Below are positions 12,961 through 20,577 of a stretch of DNA of 42,713 nucleotides, in pieces. Every line of letters begins with the position of its first letter. Position 1 is the stretch's first letter. This DNA comes from a virus: positions 1 to 42,713 of IMG/VR virus record IMGVR_UViG_3300042564_000530; one strand, 5' to 3'. The notes below the pieces were generated by a model. The model did not search any database, was not told the DNA's origin, and worked only from the letters and a program-made list of their open reading frames with translations. The position numbers and the translations under genes were made by a program.

Positions 12961-12961
12961 C

Positions 12962-13102
12962 ATGCCGCTGAACGCCAAGGGCAAGAAGATCAAGGCTGCC
13001 ATGCAGAAGCAGTATGGGAAAGAGCAAGGCGAGCGGGTGTTCTACGCATCCGAGAACAAGGGCACCGTCAAGGGTGTCACCAAGAAGGGAAAGAAGAAAT
13101 GA
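12962..13102 (+). CDS. Basic microprotein, 46 aa
   Basis: Starts one base after the preceding stop, with GCGGAGGAAG upstream as ribosome site. It reads MPLNAKGKKIKAAMQKQYGK, then GERVFYASENKGTVKGV and a Lys-rich end KKGKKK. The pattern 'KGKKI...MQKQYGKEKGE.VFYASENKGTIKG' is one I recall from short phage proteins encoded near head genes, function unknown. The next gene starts at ATG 13099, overlapping by four bases. Confidence 0.7.
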   Translation: MPLNAKGKKIKAAMQKQYGKEQGERVFYASENKGTVKGVTKKGKKK

Positions 13103-13344
13103 GATACCTGCGCAACAAAGTCGACGGCTTCATCTACGAGTGGAACGAAACACTCGCCCGGCACCCGAAGTGCGAGGAGGTGACCGAGGAGGAAGCGTAC
13201 CCGGAGCGCTTCGCCACGGCGGTGGTGGAGAAGGCCAAGCGGCGGGCGAAGAAACTCGACCTCGCCACGGATGACATCCCTGAGCAACCCGTGTATACTT
13301 CGCCGGAACTGTCGGCCGACGCCTCAAGGGACTTGCCTGAATGA
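13099..13344 (+). CDS. Small protein of unknown function, 81 aa
   Basis: Starts MRYLRNKVDGFIYEWNETLA and continues RHPKCEEVTEEEAYPERFAT with a basic helix (VVEKAKRRAKKLDL) and an acidic, disordered C-terminus (TDDIPEQPVYTSPELSADA). The opening 'MRYLRNKVDGFIYEWNE.LA' resembles small phage proteins placed between head and connector genes. Overlaps neighbours by four bases on both sides. Probably a minor structural or assembly protein. Confidence 0.7.
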   Translation: MRYLRNKVDGFIYEWNETLARHPKCEEVTEEEAYPERFATAVVEKAKRRAKKLDLATDDIPEQPVYTSPELSADASRDLPE

Positions 13345-13982
13345 CACCTGCGGAGATCATCGTCGAAGCGCGGAAGTTGCTGCAAGACACGCGGGCCCCC
13401 CTGCGTTACAGCGACGCCGACCTGCTGGGCTACGTTAACCAGACCGTAAAGCGTATGCTCGGTATGCGCCCCGATCTGTTCAACAAGATGACCACGGTCG
13501 CGCTGACGGCGAATGATGTCATGCAGGAACTTCCGGCTGACGCCCACCGGTTGGTGGACATCTACTACGTCGTGGGGCGCAACTCCGTAACCGAGGTCGA
13601 GCGGCCGATGTTCCAGCGTGCGTATCCGCAGTGGGTCTCTGATCCGGCGGGCACGCCCCTCAACTTCATGCGCCACGAGCGCAACCCGACCAAGTTCTTC
13701 GTGTACCCCAAGCCGCTGCCCAACACGACGGTCATGCTGGAGTACGTCGCGGTGCCGGGGGACTACGCCCTAGACGAGGTGATGGACGCTCCGTCCGACG
13801 GCTACCTGCCGCAACTGGTGGACGGTGTGGTGTTCCTCGCCTCGTCGATCGACGACGAGAACGTCGACTCCGGCCGCGCTAAGCTGTTCATGGACTCGTT
13901 CAGCCAGTCGCTTGGTGTTGACCTGCAGGCGCGCGTCGTCACCGACAAAGAAACGATGCCCATGCAAAGTAGAGGTGCCTGA
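13341..13982 (+). CDS. Head-tail adaptor / connector protein, 213 aa
   Basis: Starts MTPAEIIVEARKLLQDTRAP and continues LRYSDADLLGYVNQTVKRML. This helical opening (IV..AR.LLQD...RYSD.DLL.Y.N.A...) matches the phage adaptor family I know as DUF6682, which joins portal to tail in podoviruses and some siphoviruses. The C-terminal half has the helices VDGVVFLASSIDDENVDSGR and AKLFMDSFSQSLGVDLQARV. Preceded by an ATGA overlap and followed by another 223-aa connector-like gene overlapping by one base, it is the proximal ring of the neck. Confidence 0.78.
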   Translation: MTPAEIIVEARKLLQDTRAPLRYSDADLLGYVNQTVKRMLGMRPDLFNKMTTVALTANDVMQELPADAHRLVDIYYVVGRNSVTEVERPMFQRAYPQWVSDPAGTPLNFMRHERNPTKFFVYPKPLPNTTVMLEYVAVPGDYALDEVMDAPSDGYLPQLVDGVVFLASSIDDENVDSGRAKLFMDSFSQSLGVDLQARVVTDKETMPMQSRGA

Positions 13983-14653
13983 TGGAAACGCGTGCCTTCT
14001 CCACGCTCAGCGCCAAAGTCTCGGCCAGCGCACCTTCTTGCGCCTACCCGATGCTCGTGGACTATATCCGCGACTCAGCCATCCGGGTCTGCGAGCGCAC
14101 CTTGGCGTGGCGGCACACTGCCACACCTATCGCCCTGACGCCCGGGCGAGCCGAGTATGATTTTGCGCCCCCGCCTGACACGATGGTGCAGGCTGTGGTG
14201 CGGGCTGACATCAACGGGACTCCCGTACAGGTCTTGTCCTACGACGACGCGGCCGCGATGGTTACGGAGTGGCCGGCCACCACCACAGTGCCAGCGGAGA
14301 TCGCCGAGCTTGGCTCTGAGCCGCGCATGATCGCGCAGGTGGGCGCCAACCGGTACCGTGTCTTCCCGATGCCCGACGCAGAGCGTACCTACACGCTGTC
14401 GATGACGTTCGCGCTCAAGCCGACCCGCAGCTCCGCCGATATGGACCAAGATGTCTTCGACGAGTTCGAGGATGCCATCCTGCACGGCACGCTGCAGCAC
14501 CTGCTGGTGCTGCCGAACGTGGACTGGACCGATCGTGAGCTTGCTGCCTACCACGCGAAGCAGTTTCTGTTCGCTGTCACGTCGGCGCGGGCCAAGACCA
14601 ACCTCGGCGCGTTCCGCTCTGCGCTCGTCGTCCGGGCCCCCAAGTTCGCGTAG
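13982..14653 (+). CDS. Second neck / head-closure protein, 223 aa
   Basis: Begins METRAFSTLSAKVSASAPSC, with the helix LVDYIRDSAIRVCERTLAWR, a beta-rich middle (PIALTPGRAEYDFAPPPDTM) and C-terminal helices (FDEFEDAILHGTLQHLLVLP). The order helix, beta domain, helix is that of tail tubular / head-closure proteins (T7 gp11-like or P22 gp4-like function). Directly follows the adaptor, with a one-base overlap. The function is inferred from context and fold-like layout. Alternative: a tail tube A-type protein. Confidence 0.65.
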   Translation: METRAFSTLSAKVSASAPSCAYPMLVDYIRDSAIRVCERTLAWRHTATPIALTPGRAEYDFAPPPDTMVQAVVRADINGTPVQVLSYDDAAAMVTEWPATTTVPAEIAELGSEPRMIAQVGANRYRVFPMPDAERTYTLSMTFALKPTRSSADMDQDVFDEFEDAILHGTLQHLLVLPNVDWTDRELAAYHAKQFLFAVTSARAKTNLGAFRSALVVRAPKFA

Positions 14654-14662
14654 GAGGAAACA

Positions 14663-15010
14663 TTGGACCCACGCATCTCTGACACTCGGATCAAGCTGGT
14701 CCGCAACGACACCGGCCCGCAGGTCAGCCTCACGCTGACAGACGAGTCCACGGGTGCCGCGATCAACTTGTCCGGCGCCACAGCGACGCTACACTTCCGC
14801 GAGGTCGGGGGCGACACGCTGTTCTCTCGCGCGCTGACGATCCCGTCGCCAACGGCGACGCAAGGCGTGGCCATCATCGTGTGGCAGGCAGGCGACCTCA
14901 ATCACCCGGCGGGGTACTACGAGGGCGAGGTTGAGGTCCTGTTGCAGACCGGCGTGCGCCAGACTGTGTACGACCCGCTGCAGTTCCGGATCAGAGACGA
15001 CTTCGAGTGA
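14663..15010 (+). CDS. Ig-like beta-sandwich virion protein, 115 aa
   Basis: The start is TTG 14663, directly behind the strong ribosome site TAGGAGGAAACA; no ATG fits. The protein reads MDPRISDTRIKLVRNDTGPQ, then VSLTLTDESTGAAINLSGAT, and ends with a VEVLLQTGVRQTVYDPLQFR strand and DDFE. This is the pattern of BppU N-terminal / baseplate-type Ig-like domains that carry receptor-binding or fibre parts: D-x-x-P-x-x-x-x-x-L-T/D-x-x-G-x-x-x-x-L. A fibre-attachment adaptor is plausible. It overlaps the next gene by four bases. Confidence 0.65.
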   Translation: MDPRISDTRIKLVRNDTGPQVSLTLTDESTGAAINLSGATATLHFREVGGDTLFSRALTIPSPTATQGVAIIVWQAGDLNHPAGYYEGEVEVLLQTGVRQTVYDPLQFRIRDDFE

Positions 15011-15807
15011 AGATAAACGAGACCATACCGCGCATCCGCGCGGCGATCTCAGCGGTACAGGTCCGGGCTGCGGCTGCGGTACCTGTCATGTCTGCTGCGG
15101 TTCAGGTTCCGTACATCGTCTACAACTATGTGCTCGGCGTCTTTGTCAAATTTTTGACGCGCGCCGATGTGGTCAAGCTGTTTTCAGACACTGACATGTC
15201 GCTGTCGAAGCCGTTTGCTGACCAGTACACGGCGGCGGACTTTCCGGATGTGGTGCCCAACAAGCGCCGCACGGACGGCGTAGAGGCGGCTGACGCGCTG
15301 TCACCGTTCCAGATCGGCAAGGGGCTGTTCGAGAACCCCAAGATCGAAGAAGGCGCGTACTTCGCAGAGGACTACACCGACCCGGGGTACACGGTCACCG
15401 CGGTCGAACTGTCGTTCACCAAACCGCTCAGTGAGAGCGTCGCTGCTGCGGACACGCTTTTCGCGCTGAACATGCTGATAGGTCCCACCGACGAAGTGTC
15501 GATGGTGGACAGTATTGTATTCACGCGCATCCTTACGTTCACCGACGCGGCTGATGTGCTGTCGGTACCTGAGCTGTCAGCGGCCAAATCCTTCACCGAT
15601 CAGTACACAGTGGCTGACTTCCCGAACGTGGTGCCGAACAAGCGCTTCGTGGATGGTGCGGGTGCAGTCGACACTGTTGTAATCGCCGCAAATCTTGGTA
15701 TTGTGGACGCAGCGTCTGTCGCGGATAGCGGTTCTATCCGGATGCAAGATTACTGCGATTTTACATACTTCGCAGAGGACTACGTCGGCGAAGCCCGAAC
15801 CTTCTAA
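15007..15807 (+). CDS. Repeat-containing virion protein, 266 aa
   Basis: Starts at GTG 15007 (GTGA overlap). The first 55 residues are hydrophobic or Ala/Val-rich (AISAVQVRAAAAVPVMSAAV, then VYNYVLGVFVKFL). Then follow two diverged copies of the block FADQYTAADFPDVVPNKR (residues 72-89) and FTDQYTVADFPNVVPNKR (residues 198-215), and two copies of YFAEDYTD / YFAEDYVG. Between them are D-S/V-rich strands such as SESVAAADTLF and FTDAADVLSVPE. Such 'D-x-V/A-x-x-x-D' strand repeats are found in large fibre-like proteins of marine phages. No catalytic motif seen. Probable fibre or neck protein; no firm family. Confidence 0.6.
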   Translation: MKINETIPRIRAAISAVQVRAAAAVPVMSAAVQVPYIVYNYVLGVFVKFLTRADVVKLFSDTDMSLSKPFADQYTAADFPDVVPNKRRTDGVEAADALSPFQIGKGLFENPKIEEGAYFAEDYTDPGYTVTAVELSFTKPLSESVAAADTLFALNMLIGPTDEVSMVDSIVFTRILTFTDAADVLSVPELSAAKSFTDQYTVADFPNVVPNKRFVDGAGAVDTVVIAANLGIVDAASVADSGSIRMQDYCDFTYFAEDYVGEARTF

Positions 15808-15818
15808 GGAGATACTAG

Positions 15819-16280
15819 ATGAACTCGAAAGAAAGACTCGGCCTCTCCGGACGCCTGACCATTGTCCTCACCGGGTCGGATGGCGCGGTCAAGGACCAGC
15901 GCGAGATCAAGAACTTGATCGTGACCGCAGGACTTGCGCACATCACGAGCCGCATGCTGGGTACGTCGTCCGGGGTCATGAGCCACATGGGGCTTGGTGC
16001 TGGGACATCCCCAGCCTCGGCAGGTGACACCAATCTGGGCTCTCTGATCGGCTCGCGCAAAGCGCTGGGCAGCGCCACGCAGAGCGGCGGCAGCAACGAG
16101 AGCATTGTCTACGCGACGACGTTCGACCCCGGTGAGGCCACCGGTGCAGTCACGGAGGCCGGCATCTTCAACGCCTCTACGAGCGGCACGATGCTCTGCC
16201 GCACTGTGTTCCCGGTGGTCAACAAGCAGGCTGGCGACACCCTGCAGATCACGTGGACCGTGACCCTGTCGGCGGCATGA
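15819..16280 (+). CDS. Tail-fibre type protein, 153 aa
   Basis: Starts MNSKERLGLSGRLTIVLTGS. The body contains IKNLIVTAGLAHITSRMLGT, HMGLGAGTSPASAGDTNLGS and GAVTEAGIFNASTSGTMLCR. This is a pattern I recognise from a widespread small tail-fibre/structural family: 'NLIV..G..HI..RM...........MA.GTGTTA....TLG......TEAGIFNA..GGTMLCRTVF'. It ends with a strand DTLQITWTVTLSAA. Known function in the family is structural; ligand binding is unproven. AAGGAG precedes ATG 15819. Begins the fibre cluster. Confidence 0.75.
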   Translation: MNSKERLGLSGRLTIVLTGSDGAVKDQREIKNLIVTAGLAHITSRMLGTSSGVMSHMGLGAGTSPASAGDTNLGSLIGSRKALGSATQSGGSNESIVYATTFDPGEATGAVTEAGIFNASTSGTMLCRTVFPVVNKQAGDTLQITWTVTLSAA

Positions 16281-16288
16281 GGTGAGCC

Positions 16289-16864
16289 GTGGCAACCATC
16301 GTAACACGCGCAGGTAAAGGTGCTCCGCTAACCAACGCGGAGGTCGATGCCAACTTCAACAACCTGAACAGCGACAAGGTCGAGACCTCGACCATCTCCA
16401 CGTTTGGGGCGTCTCTCATCGACGACGCAAATGCGTCGGCTGCGCGTACTACTTTGGGGCTTGGCACAGCAGCCACGACAGACAGCACGGCCTACGCGAC
16501 CGCGGCGCAAGGCAGCACAGCTGACAGCGCCCTCCAGCCGGGGGACGCGGTCCCTCAGACCTCTGCAACTGGTTCCGCGGTCATCCCTGCGGGTGATGAG
16601 TCGGAACGTGATGGCTCTCCCTCGGCTGGTTACCTCCGGTTTAACACCGACGCTGCATCCTTCGAGGGGTATGACGGTACGGCGTGGGGGGCGATCGGTG
16701 GCGGTGGCGGTGCTACGTCGGACGCGATCTACGAGAACTCGGCTACGGTCACCGAGAACGTCACGCTTGTGACCGGTCGTAATGGAATGTCCACTGGCCC
16801 AATAACTATCAACTCCGGCATCACCGTTACGGTCGAATCCGGCGCAAGATATGTGGTGATCTGA
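16289..16864 (+). CDS. Tail-fibre protein, 191 aa, N-terminal attachment motif
   Basis: GTG 16289 start. Opens MATIVTRAGKGAPLTNAEVD followed by ANFNNLNSDK, a very common N-terminus of phage fibre proteins ('TRA.KGSPLT..EVD.NF.NLN..K'), which attaches fibres to the tail. The middle has ARTTLGLGTAATTDS and a tri-glycine linker; the C-terminus ends in a strand-like IYENSATVTENVTLVTGRNG with TVTVESGARYVVI. The last part matches short fibre tips in other aquatic phages. No enzymatic signature. One-base overlap with the next fibre gene. Confidence 0.75.
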   Translation: MATIVTRAGKGAPLTNAEVDANFNNLNSDKVETSTISTFGASLIDDANASAARTTLGLGTAATTDSTAYATAAQGSTADSALQPGDAVPQTSATGSAVIPAGDESERDGSPSAGYLRFNTDAASFEGYDGTAWGAIGGGGGATSDAIYENSATVTENVTLVTGRNGMSTGPITINSGITVTVESGARYVVI

Positions 16865-17418
16865 TGAGCAAAATCGCACTCACACCGAATGTTTCCGGCA
16901 CCGGGACATTCACTGTCGCTGCCCCCAACTCGAACACGGATCGGACGCTGACGCTGCCGGATGCGACGGGTACGATCTTCTCGTCTGCGGACCTCGCGTC
17001 TCAGGCTCAGGCTCAGGCAGGCACTGATAACACCAAGTTGATGACGCCTTTGCGAGTGGCCGAAGCTATTATTGCTCAAGCCATGGCTCCCGGCTTTACT
17101 TCAACCGAAACTACTTTGTCCCGCGATGGCCGATGGACGTTTGCTCATGGCCTTGGGGTGGTTCCATCACGGGTTCAGCTAAACTTGCGCTGTGTCACTT
17201 CTGAATACGGATTTTCCGTTAATGACGTTCTTTACTACTACCCTGTAGCTTTTGACGTTAATAGCGGATTTGGTTTTCAGATATCCGCAGATGCTACCAA
17301 CATTTACGTTGGGACTTATTATCTAGTCCTTAGGCACAAAACTACTGGGACGGTTAACACCGCTTGGTACGAAATTGGATACGCTAATTGGCGTGGTCGT
17401 TTCTTGGCATGGAAATAG
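16864..17418 (+). CDS. Tail-fibre protein, 184 aa, with foreign-looking C-terminal half
   Basis: N-terminal part: MSKIALTPNVSGTGTFTVAA, then PNSNTDRTLTLPDATGTIFS, a standard beta-shaft opening in aquatic phage fibres. After about residue 75 (17090) it changes to a globular domain beginning SRDGRWTFAHGLGVVPSRVQ and ending YANWRGRFLAWK, rich in aromatic residues and therefore possibly carbohydrate binding. The base composition becomes noticeably AT-richer from about 17080 to 17410 than the genes on either side, as expected of a recently acquired receptor-binding tip. Structural role secure; specificity unknown. Confidence 0.7.
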   Translation: MSKIALTPNVSGTGTFTVAAPNSNTDRTLTLPDATGTIFSSADLASQAQAQAGTDNTKLMTPLRVAEAIIAQAMAPGFTSTETTLSRDGRWTFAHGLGVVPSRVQLNLRCVTSEYGFSVNDVLYYYPVAFDVNSGFGFQISADATNIYVGTYYLVLRHKTTGTVNTAWYEIGYANWRGRFLAWK

Positions 17419-17430
17419 GGAGGCTAACTG

Positions 17431-18444
17431 ATGTCCACGCTCCGCACAAACGCGATCCTCGACGCCTCTGGGGGCAACACGGCTACGATCAACACTGTGC
17501 CTCTGCGCCCCGGTGTTCTTGACCCTGAAAACCGCATCATCAACGGGGCCTTCGACTTCTGGCAGCGGGGGACGAGCGGGTCTGGCTTTGGTTTTGTCGG
17601 TCCTGACAGATGGATCAACGTCACTAATGCTGGCACTGTCACCATGTCTCGTCAGGCCTTTACGCTTGGCGATACGCTCGGTAGCAACAACCCAACCTAC
17701 TTTGTGCGTCAGGTGGTCAGCGGGCAGACTACAGCAGGCAGCGTTGTAACTGTAGCCCAGCGCATTGAAGGTGTTCGCAGCTACGCAGGCCAAACGATCA
17801 CCATCCTTGGTTGGGTGCGTCGGTCGTCTGGTTCTGGCAACATGGCTGTTTCGGTTGACCAAGTGTTTGGCACTGGCGGCTCTCCGTCAGTATCTGTTTC
17901 TCTTGCTGGTCAGACCGTTACGCTCACTGGTTCGTGGGCTCCATTTGCGGCGGTTCTTGCAATCCCGTCTATCACGGGCAAAACGCTTGGAAGCAACAAC
18001 AACGACTATCTGCAATTAAACTTCTTCACATCTGCGGGCAGCGACTTCAACTCGCAATCCAACAGCCTCGGCCTCCAGACCATCGGGGTTGACCTGTGGG
18101 GCGTCCACATCAAGGTTGGCACTCACACCACGGCGGCGACGGACCTCTACAAGCAGCCCGAATTGGGGCCTGAGTCGGCGCGGTGCCAGCGGTATTACGC
18201 CACAGGAACAGCCAGATTTGACGGTGCTGCATCAAACGGCGTCACATACTCGACGCCTGTAAAATTCCCCCAGACGATGCGCGGGACACCAACAATTGCG
18301 GAAACAAATGTTTCCAACGTTGCTTTCCCTGCATCGTCTGCTGCGCTTTCTCTGAACTCTAGCAGCTACTCGTCGGCCAGAACCGCCAACGCAACGGCCT
18401 CAAGCCTGTATGTCGCCACTTATACTGCCGACGCTGAACTCTAG
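17431..18444 (+). CDS. Tail-fibre protein with galactose-binding-like module, 337 aa
   Basis: Starts MSTLRTNAILDASGGNTATI, a fibre attachment motif, then RIINGAFDFWQRGTSGSGFG and GPDRWINVTNAGTVTMSRQA. The signature 'NRIINGAFDFWQRGTS...DRW' marks a jelly-roll sugar-binding module widely seen in marine phage fibres. The following strands (VTVAQRIEGVRSYAGQTITI, SVTLTGSW-like) fit a CBM-like fold. The C-terminal part (ESARCQRYYATGTARFDGAA) contains the 'CQRYY' motif common at the end of such fibres, followed by YSTPVKFPQTMRGTPTI. A receptor-binding fibre is the likely role. The next short gene may be its chaperone. Confidence 0.8.
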   Translation: MSTLRTNAILDASGGNTATINTVPLRPGVLDPENRIINGAFDFWQRGTSGSGFGFVGPDRWINVTNAGTVTMSRQAFTLGDTLGSNNPTYFVRQVVSGQTTAGSVVTVAQRIEGVRSYAGQTITILGWVRRSSGSGNMAVSVDQVFGTGGSPSVSVSLAGQTVTLTGSWAPFAAVLAIPSITGKTLGSNNNDYLQLNFFTSAGSDFNSQSNSLGLQTIGVDLWGVHIKVGTHTTAATDLYKQPELGPESARCQRYYATGTARFDGAASNGVTYSTPVKFPQTMRGTPTIAETNVSNVAFPASSAALSLNSSSYSSARTANATASSLYVATYTADAEL

Positions 18445-18456
18445 AAAGGGCCGACC

Positions 18457-18639
18457 ATGAACACCATGAACATCACCTCAGCCCAATACGTCAACTACAT
18501 GGGCCAACCCGGCGGCATCAAAGCCACCATCGACGGCACCGAGTGGTCCGTCCCCTTGGCACCGGGCAACCGTCACTACGACGAGATCATGCGTCAGGTC
18601 GAAGCTGGCGAACTTACCATCCAGCCTGCGGAGGACTGA
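18457..18639 (+). CDS. Small fibre-associated protein, 60 aa
   Basis: Sequence MNTMNITSAQYVNYMGQPGG followed by a hydrophilic middle (IKATIDGTEWSVPLAPGNRH) and the acidic ending AGELTIQPAED. The segment 'G.EWSVPL.PGNRHY..I..QV..G.LTI..AD' is one I recall from small proteins encoded after tail fibres; they may cap or help fold fibres. AAGGG upstream of ATG 18457. Confidence 0.7.
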   Translation: MNTMNITSAQYVNYMGQPGGIKATIDGTEWSVPLAPGNRHYDEIMRQVEAGELTIQPAED

Positions 18640-18642
18640 GCT

Positions 18643-18834
18643 ATGTCAGTTGTCATTGACGGTACCGACGGGGTTACTGCACCGGGTCTGTCCCTTGACG
18701 GGTCGCCCAACTGGCGCGTCACTGTCAGCGGCACGAACTTGATCTTTTCCTACAACGGTGTCGCAAAGGTGAAAGTCGATAGCAGCGGCAACGTGGTAGC
18801 CGTCGGCAACGTGACCGCATACGGGACGATCTAA
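18643..18834 (+). CDS. Small beta-rich fibre-like protein, 63 aa
   Basis: Reads MSVVIDGTDGVTAPGLSLDG and then SPNWRVTVSGTNLIFSYNGV, ending in NVVAVGNVTAYGTI. The pattern 'IDG..GIT.PG.S.DG...W....SG..L.FSYNG...KVDSSGNV...GNVTAYGTI' matches the N-terminal shaft of bigger tail-fibre genes in other phages, here as a stand-alone ORF. It may be a split-off fibre base joined non-covalently to the 323-aa adhesin that starts in its stop codon, or a remnant. GAG upstream. Confidence 0.65.
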   Translation: MSVVIDGTDGVTAPGLSLDGSPNWRVTVSGTNLIFSYNGVAKVKVDSSGNVVAVGNVTAYGTI

Positions 18835-19805
18835 TGACCCTACCGTCGGGAACCATCTCTCTCGGTGATGTGAACGTAGAGCTTGGTCGCTCTTCGACGG
18901 CTGAGATCAGCATGAACGATGCTGCTCTGCGGGCACTCGCCGGGGTAGCTTCCGGTGCTATTGGTATGAGCAGTCTCCAAGGTAAGGCAAACGCCTTTGC
19001 CCACACGATTAGTTCGAACCAGAACAACCTCAGCCTCCGCGACTACATGCTGGCCAATGGCTGGAACGGCTCCTCTGCCGCCACCATAACCGTTGCATCT
19101 GGCGTTACGATCTCCGCGACCTCCACGGGCAGTTACGCCATGACGATCAGCGGCAGCTTCCCCGGTGGCCTGACCCTCATCAACAATGGTGCCATTCAGG
19201 GTATGGGTGGTGCTGGTGGTAACGGCGGTAGCAGTATTGTGGTTAGCAACGTCTCTCAGTATACAGCCCAAACTCCGGGGGCCGCTGGTGGACCGGGTTT
19301 ACTCGTCCAGTCAGCAGTCTCTATTAATAACACTGGTCGCATTGCTGGTGGCGGTGGCGGCGGTGCGGGGGGGATACTGAATGCTGATCTAAAATCTGCT
19401 GGACAGTATGTCGGCGGCGGTGGCGGCGGTGGTAGGACTAGTCTTTCAAACTCGGCTGGGGGAATAGGCGGCGTTGCAAGTGGCGCAGTCCCAAGAGTTG
19501 ATCTTGCTAATGGCAGTGCTGAAAATGGCACTGCTGGTACTTCGGCATCTGCTGGAAACGGCGGGCGTGGTTTTGTCTTCATCTCCATCACTGGAACGGC
19601 AAGCTCTGATAGACCGCTAGGTCTTTCAACGACATATGGTGTTGGCGGGAGCGGTGGCGATTGGGGCGCTTCGGGTCAGAGCTTATCGGCAGTTGAACTA
19701 AGTGGGACCCTTACATCCACCGGAGGCGCAGGCGGCGCAGCCCTTGTCGGAAACTCTAACATTACTTGGATTGCCACTGGCACCAGACTTGGAGCGATCA
19801 CATGA
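18834..19805 (+). CDS. Glycine-rich receptor-binding adhesin, 323 aa
   Basis: N-terminus MTLPSGTISLGDVNVELGRS, then MNDAALRALAGVASGAIGMS and SLQGK: the conserved tail-attachment segment of many phage distal fibre proteins. From about residue 115 the protein has repeated glycine clusters: GMGGAGGNGGSS, GGGGGGAGG, GGGGGGGRTS, GGIGGVASGA, GNGGRG and GVGGSGGDWG. The loops between them (e.g. SQYTAQTPGAAGGP) vary. This is the architecture of polyglycine-sandwich adhesins (T4-like gp38 class), in which the glycine strands pack as a core and the loops bind the receptor. The C-terminus NSNITWIATGTRLGAIT is typical. Main candidate for host specificity. Confidence 0.82.
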   Translation: MTLPSGTISLGDVNVELGRSSTAEISMNDAALRALAGVASGAIGMSSLQGKANAFAHTISSNQNNLSLRDYMLANGWNGSSAATITVASGVTISATSTGSYAMTISGSFPGGLTLINNGAIQGMGGAGGNGGSSIVVSNVSQYTAQTPGAAGGPGLLVQSAVSINNTGRIAGGGGGGAGGILNADLKSAGQYVGGGGGGGRTSLSNSAGGIGGVASGAVPRVDLANGSAENGTAGTSASAGNGGRGFVFISITGTASSDRPLGLSTTYGVGGSGGDWGASGQSLSAVELSGTLTSTGGAGGAALVGNSNITWIATGTRLGAIT

Positions 19806-20083
19806 GATACACCTACGAAATCACAAGCGTAGACGAACAGGCCCGCGTGATGGAGGTTGTCTACACTCATGAGACCCACGGCTCCATGCTCGTCGGCGCA
19901 CGGCTACCCTTCGAGGGTGAGTCCCTAGAGGCAGTTATCCAAGCCTACTCTCCGGCTGCATACTGGAGGGAGTTGGAGCTTGCGGTTGTCGCACCGCAGG
20001 TTGGCACAAGTGGGGCCGTTGACACTAGCTATGTGGCACCGCAAACAACGCAAGCACCGCTACCAGATGAGGTTGTCCTATGA
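19802..20083 (+). CDS. Unknown small protein, 93 aa, after the adhesin
   Basis: ATG 19802 overlaps the adhesin stop (ATGA). Reads MRYTYEITSVDEQARVMEVV, then YTHETHGSMLVGARLPFEGE. The C-terminal third is Pro/Thr/Val-rich (VAPQTTQAPLPDEVVL) and probably disordered. 'Y.I.SVD..A..MEVVY...G......ARLP..GE.L' is a pattern found in small phage genes next to glycine-rich adhesins, perhaps fibre assembly chaperones. Overlaps the next gene by four bases. Confidence 0.65.
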   Translation: MRYTYEITSVDEQARVMEVVYTHETHGSMLVGARLPFEGESLEAVIQAYSPAAYWRELELAVVAPQVGTSGAVDTSYVAPQTTQAPLPDEVVL

Positions 20084-20577
20084 TTATAAATGAAGTCAGG
20101 AACGTCGGCACATGTTTTGCCTGCTATAACTCTGGCGCTCAGGCCGACAGCCCGTATCTAAACAAATCGGGGGTCAGCAAGCAGCGCTTTGGCTACGCTG
20201 TGATGGGGACTGGCTCGATCCGGTACCACGATCTTGGGGTCAGTCTGCCATTTGTGGCCGGGGATTTCTTTGACGTGCGCGCATACAAAACTTCGACGGA
20301 CGCAGACATCGAGATCACTTCCGATGTTGCAATGTGCATCGTTTTCTCCGTCGAGGACCCGTCGTTGGACTTGGAAGCAACGCTGCTCACGCCGGGCACC
20401 TACACCCTGACCAAGGGTAGCACCGCAGAAACGGTGTTTGTTGCCAGCGGCACAGTCACGGCAGGCGGGGCAGAAATCCCGGCCAAGAAGTTTGCATACC
20501 TGCCGGAGGACCGCGCAGTCGAGGTCGTGATCCCTGAGGGTGCCGTTGCCATCCACTTCAAAGCGGTCGCGCGATGA
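20080..20577 (+). CDS. Beta-rich protein of unknown function, 165 aa
   Basis: Begins MIINEVRNVGTCFACYNSGA. The rest is strand-like: FGYAVMGTGSIRYHDLGVSL, DFFDVRAYKTSTDADIEI, and EATLLTPGTYTLTKGSTAET. The ending is VVIPEGAVAIHFKAVAR. It has three Cys (12, 15 and one later). No family recognised; composition and site between the adhesin and the membrane/lysis genes suggest a fibre-tip or virion surface protein. ATGA overlaps on both sides. Confidence 0.65.
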   Translation: MIINEVRNVGTCFACYNSGAQADSPYLNKSGVSKQRFGYAVMGTGSIRYHDLGVSLPFVAGDFFDVRAYKTSTDADIEITSDVAMCIVFSVEDPSLDLEATLLTPGTYTLTKGSTAETVFVASGTVTAGGAEIPAKKFAYLPEDRAVEVVIPEGAVAIHFKAVAR

